A stretch of DNA of 64,000 nucleotides, from the NCBI GenBank assembly GCA_034509755.1, contig CM067548.1, positions 9,135,188 through 9,199,187 on the forward strand. The letters run 5' to 3'. The position numbers were made by a program, and so were the translations under genes. The notes under the pieces were generated by a model that was not told the DNA's origin, ran no database searches, and worked only from the letters and a program-made list of their open reading frames with translations. Every line of letters starts with the position of its first letter. Position 1 is the first letter of the stretch. Shown piece by piece: positions 59,889-64,000 of this stretch. Source of the stretch: Anisodus tanguticus. Lineage: Eukaryota; Streptophyta; Magnoliopsida; Solanales; Solanaceae.

Positions 59889-60505
59889 CCTAATATAGAG
59901 AAGGGTCCAGTCAGGCGAGGCCATCGATGTTGTATTATGGTTGATGTGGTATGACTCATTTCGGGTAATGCCGCCAGGGTTTGGATGTGTTATTCATATG
60001 GCCAGCCTAGTCATATTATGCGGTTTTATCCAATAAAAGGTAGGGGTAGGGGCGGTATGGCACAGCCGACAGGATCTGTAACAACTTCTTCATCATCAGT
60101 GTGTCCTTTTGGACAAGGAGCACCGACATCGGCTGGTAGAGGTAGAGGAGCAACACCTAGTTCGAGCAATTCCCAAAACCGCATCTATGTTTTGTTAGGT
60201 CGACAAGACCTTGAGTCATCTCCGAATGTGGTTATAGGTATATTATCCATATCTTCTCTTGATGTATATACTTGATAGATCTGGGTTCCACCTTATCCTA
60301 TATTACACTATTTATTGTTGGTAAGTGTGAAAAAGAGCTTGAATTGTTATATAAGTTGTTTGAAGTGTCCACGCCCATGGGTGAACCTCTAGTTGTTAGG
60401 CGGGTATATATGAATTGTGATGTAAAAATATATGATCGTCATACTGTAGACGATTTGAATGAGCTAGAAATGGTGGAATTTGATATTATTATGAGCATGA
60501 ATTAG
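59889..60505 (+). pseudogene. Gypsy nucleocapsid and protease of element 2
   Basis: The CCHC knuckle at about 59985 reads CYSYGQPSHIMRFYP, where the second and last Cys of C-x2-C-x4-H-x4-C are replaced by Tyr. A Gly/Ser-rich linker leads to IYVLLGRQDLESSPNVVIG and the protease site LIDLGSTLSYITLFIVGK, in which D-S/T-G has become D-L-G, after a one-base frame break at about 60275. It ends with the DLNELEMVEFDIIMSMN stretch. Confidence 0.8.
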
Positions 60506-60709
60506 TTGGCTTCTTGCTATGCTAATGTTGATTATTGGACGAAAGTCGTTCGATTTAATTTTTCCAGGCTAGCCCATTATCGAATGGAAGGACAATGTTG
60601 TAGCACCTAAGGGTAGGTTTATTTCCTACCTTAATGCTCGAAAGATGATCTCGAAATGATATATCTACCACCTCATGCGAGTTTAGGGCGCGGAGGCAAA
60701 GCCTCCAAC

Positions 60710-62060
60710 TCTTTAATCAGTTCCTATCATTAGAGAATTTCCTGACATATTCCCTGACGAACTTCCTAATATTCCTTCAGAAAGGGAAATTGAGTTTTCT
60801 ATCGACGTACTCTTAGAAACCCAACCTATATCTATTCATTCGTATCGAATGACTCCTGTCGAATTCAAAAAATTAAAAGCTCAATTGAAAGATCTTCTGA
60901 AAAAGGGCTTTATTAGGTGCAGTACCTCCTCGTAGGGTGCACCAGTGTTATTCGTACGTAAGAAGGATAATTCATTAAGAATGTGTATTAATTACCGTCA
61001 GCCGAACAAGGTGACTATTAAAAACAAGTATGCGCTCTCTAGAATTGATGACTTGTTTGATCATTTGCAAGACATTAAGTACTTCTCGAAGATTGATATC
61101 AGCTTTTGATATCATCAGTTATGGGTTAAGGAGAAAGATATTCCAAAGACCGCATTTTGGACTAGATATGGCCATACGAGTTTCTTGTTATGTCTTTTGG
61201 TCTGACTAATGCACCGACATCATTCATGGATCTGATTAACCAGGTATTTAAACCATTCCTAGATATCTTTGTAATAGTATTTATTGATGACATTCTGATA
61301 TATTCTCGATCAGAAGCGATTATTTGCGATCGGTGTTACAAACACTCCAGGACCGCGAGTTATACACTAAGTTTTCTAAATGTGGATTCTAGTTGAACTC
61401 AGTGGCTTTTCTAGATCAAGTAGTGTTGGACAAAGGCATCAAAGTGGATGGTCAGAAGATTGAGGCAGTAAAGAATTGGCCGAGGCCCACTACCCGTACG
61501 GAGGTACGTAGTTTCTTGGGCTTAGTAGGTTATTATTGAAGGTTCGCAGAGAATTTCTCTTCTATTGCCGTTTCATTGACAAAGTTGATGCATAAGGCAA
61601 CCAAGTTTCAGTGGTCTGAGGCTTGCGAAAAGAATTTTCAGAAGTTGAAAAACAAATTAGTATTGGCACATATGTTAACACTACCTGAATGATCGGAGAT
61701 CTATGTGGTGTACTGCAACGCCTCCAAAGTAGGGTTGGGTTGTGTTCTGATGCAACATGGTAAAGTTATTGTATATGCTTCGAGGCAATTAAGGAAACAT
61801 GAGTAGAACTACCCGACTCACGATTTTGAATTAACAATTGTTATATTTGCTCTAAAAATATGTCATCATTATATGTATCGATTTTATGTTGATATATTTA
61901 CAGACCATAAAAGCTTGCAGTAGATATTCAAGCAGAAAGAGTTGAATTTGCGATAGTGAAGATGGCTTGAACTGCTAAAGGACTATGATGTGGATATTTT
62001 ATACCATCGAGGCAAGGCAAATATTGTAGTCGACGCGTTAAGCCTGCCTGCGACATGTGA
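60710..62060 (+). pseudogene. Gypsy reverse transcriptase and RNase H of element 2
   Basis: Pieces in order: EFPDIFPDELPNIPSEREIE, LRMCINYRQPNKVTIKNKYA, YFSKIDIS, MSFGLTNAPTSFMDLINQVF, VFIDDILIYSRSEA (catalytic IDD), ELTIVIFALKIC-type RNase H text and LLKDYDVDILYHRGKANIVV near the end. Stops at about 60934, 61108 and 61391 and frame changes break it. Confidence 0.85.
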
Positions 62061-62199
62061 AAGGTTACAACCTATAGATGACCAAAGATCTATACCTATT
62101 TTTCAGTCTAAATGTGCGATTGTTAGATGTAGAAGATAGATGTGCTATAGTTTGGGACGCCACCGAGTCGTCCTTAGTGGCAGAAGTAAAGGCACGACA

Positions 62200-63069
62200 A
62201 TTTGATAATCCAGCTTGGTAGGATTAATGAAGGTGTTCCCCTTCAAAAGAAGCGGTTATTCGAGTTGTCTATAAATGGAATTCTTAGGTATAAGGGCCGG
62301 CTGTGTATACCCGATGTAGAAGGGCTTCGAGGGCGGATCATGACACAAATTCATCAGTCCAGGTATTCTATTCATCATAGTTCTACTAAGATGTATCATG
62401 ACATTCAACAGCTATATTGGTGGAATGATATGAAAAAGAATATCGCATAATTTGTTGCTCAATGCCCGAATTGCCAATTAGTTAAGGTTGAACATCAGAA
62501 ACCTGGAGGATTGCTACAAAATATAGAGATCCCAACATGGAAATGAGAGGCAATTAACATGGATTTCATTACAGGACTGCCTAATTCTCATCGGAAGTAT
62601 GATTCTATATGGGTTATCGTGGATAGGCTCACAAAGTCAGCTCATTTTCTACTGGTCCGGACCACTTACTCGGCTGAGGATTATGCCAAGCTTTATATCA
62701 AAGAAATAGTCTGACTTCATGGAGTCCCAATGTCTATTATATCTTTTAGAGGTGCACAATTTGCAACTAACTTTTATGTATTCTCAGAAGGGCTTGGGTA
62801 CTCATATTAGTCTCAGCACATCTTTTCATCCTCAGACATATGGGAAAGCTGAGCGCACTATTCACACGCTCAAAGATATACTGCGAGCTTATGTTTTAGA
62901 TTTTAAGGGAAGCTGGAAAGATCATTTGCAACTTATCGAATTCATATATAACTACCATTCTAGTATTCAGATGACACTATATGAGGCCCTATACGATGGA
63001 AAATGCAGATCTCCTATTGGTTGGTTTGATATTGGCGAGACAAAACTACTAGGACCTGATTTGGTATAG
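62200..63069 (+). pseudogene. Gypsy integrase of element 2
   Basis: Reads LRYKGRLCIPDVEGLRGRIM, SSTKMYHDIQQLYWWNDMKK, the finger Cys pair CPNCQLVKVEHQKPGG, INMDFITGLPNSHRKYDSIW (first catalytic Asp region), DRLTKSAHFL and STSFHPQTYGKAERTIHTLK with the final Glu region. Stops at about 62448, 62545 and 62713. The second catalytic Asp region reads IISFRGAQF instead of the usual SDRG, so the Asp is lost. Confidence 0.85.
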
Positions 63070-63089
63070 CCAGCTGTAGAAAAGGTGAA

Positions 63090-63600
63090 GCTAATTAAAA
63101 AATGATTGTTGATAGCTTAGAGTCGATAAAAGTCTTATTAGGATAATCAGTGTCACTATTTAGAGTTTGATGTGGGAGATTGGGTGTTTCTAAAGATATC
63201 GCATATGAAGGGCGTGATGAGATTCAATAAGAAGGGCAAGCTTAGCCCCATATATGTTGGGCCATATCAAATTATTCAGATAATGGGCCAAGTGGTTTAT
63301 AAGCTCGAGTTACCCCCGAATTGGAAGCAGTTCACATGGTATTCCACGTATCGATCCTTTTGCAAATACTTAGGTGACCCTTCTCACATAACTCCCATTG
63401 AAGATGTTCAGATCACGGAGGACCTGTCATACGTAGAAGTTCTCATTGCTATCTTGGATCGCCAAACCTGTAAGCTACGGACCAAAGGAGTTGCTTTGGT
63501 TAAAGTACTGTAGAGGAATAACAATGTAGAAGAAATGACTTGGGAGGCCGAAGAAGATATGAAGTCTCGATATCCTTATTTGTTCCAAACCCCAGGTTTA
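63090..63600 (+). pseudogene. Integrase C-terminus with chromodomain-like tail of gypsy element 2
   Basis: VGDWVFLKISHMKGVMRFNK and GKLSPIYVGPYQII form the GPY/F module. ILDRQTCKLRTKGVALVKVL, a stop at about 63511, then NNNVEEMTWEAEEDMKSRYP give the chromodomain-like end that marks chromovirus (Tekay-type) elements. In the expected position after integrase. Confidence 0.8.
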
Positions 63601-63950
63601 TATCGATACTCGTGTGATATGATTCTCTAGTTTCTATTCTATTTATCGACCTTGAATCATATACTCGGTTTAGGTGCTAATGTTGAGACAGATATGGCAA
63701 ATACAGCTCAGAGTACGACGAATGATAGTTAAGGTGAGTTATGGCTAACCCTCTTTGATTTTTTTGTATAGACGGTCGTGTGAGGCCGATTGGGTATTGT
63801 TATATTATTTTGTAGCTCTGTGTGGCATTTGTTATCTATTTAGGTTGGTTAGTAAGTTTCGGGTAGCCATATTTACAGGGGAAACTCTGTCGAAATTTTC
63901 TGAAATCCTAAGCGTTAAAGCAATCTTCAACATTCGAACACGAATGTTCC

Positions 63951-64000
63951 TAAGGGGGAAAAATGTTACGCCTCATAAGTTTTATATTCTGTCATGTCAT
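63951..64000 (+). repeat. Polypurine tract and start of 3' LTR of gypsy element 2
   Basis: taagggggaaaaa (63951-63963) is followed at 63964 by tgttacgcctcataag, which repeats the start of the LTR at 54139. The LTR continues outside the window. Confidence 0.88.

Larger units (their letters stand above)
54139..64000 (+). mobile_element. Second Ty3/gypsy chromovirus-like element nested in the first (gypsy element 2)
   Basis: The 5' LTR starts at 54139 (tgttacgcctcatatg). The same sequence restarts at 63964 after a polypurine tract (aagggggaaaaa), which marks the 3' LTR leaving the window. Between them are gag, protease, RT-RNase H, integrase and a chromodomain-like tail in gypsy order. About five of the 37 comparable LTR bases differ, so it is not recent. 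The 5' LTR is interrupted by an hAT element and the LTR end and primer site are not recognisable; gag is interrupted by a long-inverted-repeat element. Confidence 0.85.

Noticed and set aside
48204..64000. A novel gene cluster formed by the many small frames
   Set aside because: Every frame longer than about 80 codons that I could interpret belongs to gypsy gag-pol or hAT transposase, and the rest are short and unconserved.
1..64000. CRISPR arrays, bacterial operons, rRNA or tRNA genes
   Set aside because: No regularly spaced repeats of the right kind, no prokaryotic gene organisation and no complete cloverleaf sequence seen; the tRNA-like boxes belong to SINEs.

Overview
The window is nuclear DNA from a flowering plant, very probably Solanaceae. 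The evidence is AT-rich spliced genes with GT/AG introns, a 1090-residue DDB1, several SINE types that I recognise from nightshade genomes, an RTE-type LINE, Stowaway and hAT MITEs, and dense LTR retrotransposons. I cannot name the genus. Nothing suggests a bacterial or viral replicon. I found no tRNA, rRNA or CRISPR array.

Only two host genes look intact. Both are on the minus strand and both had to be assembled from exons. The first is an NPH3/RPT2-like (NRL) BTB protein at 11137-14612: four exons, 628 codons, with a 50-nt first exon and a 70-nt second exon. The second is DDB1 at 24444-47804: 19 exons, 1090 codons, every splice junction in phase. The products are functionally related in a broad sense, since DDB1 is the adaptor of CUL4 ubiquitin ligases and many NRL proteins are CUL3 substrate adaptors. 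Nothing in the sequence links the two loci directly. A third host sequence (about 6640-9290, plus strand) is a broken 3' fragment of a SKI2-type exosome helicase gene with one exon region duplicated.

Layout: 1-1378, possible gypsy (Tat/Ogre-like) LTR piece with internal tandem repeats; 1378-1485, SINE; 1658-6579, copia element 1 (plus strand, matching 5-bp target duplications, nearly identical LTRs, decayed ORFs); 6640-9290, SKI2 fragment holding a small TRIM-like element; 9291-11136, spacer; 11137-14612, NRL gene; 15696-20922, copia element 2 (minus strand, LTRs of unequal length); 21245-22640, gypsy pol remnant; 23675-23888, mitochondrial nad5 fragment; 24444-47804, DDB1. The DDB1 introns hold a copia mosaic, SINEs, a plastid rpoC1 fragment, a Stowaway MITE, a GC-rich segment of possible organellar origin, an hAT-type MITE and a 2.7-kb LINE. 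From 48204 to the end is a nested stack: a chromovirus-like gypsy element (48204-54138) is interrupted in its integrase by a second gypsy element (54139 to beyond 64000). The second element carries an hAT transposon in its 5' LTR and a long-inverted-repeat element in its gag.

I found no convincing new gene system. The most unusual content is structural: an apparently functional 23-kb housekeeping gene whose introns have absorbed elements of many classes plus organelle DNA, and a three-level transposon nest about 400 bp upstream of its start codon.
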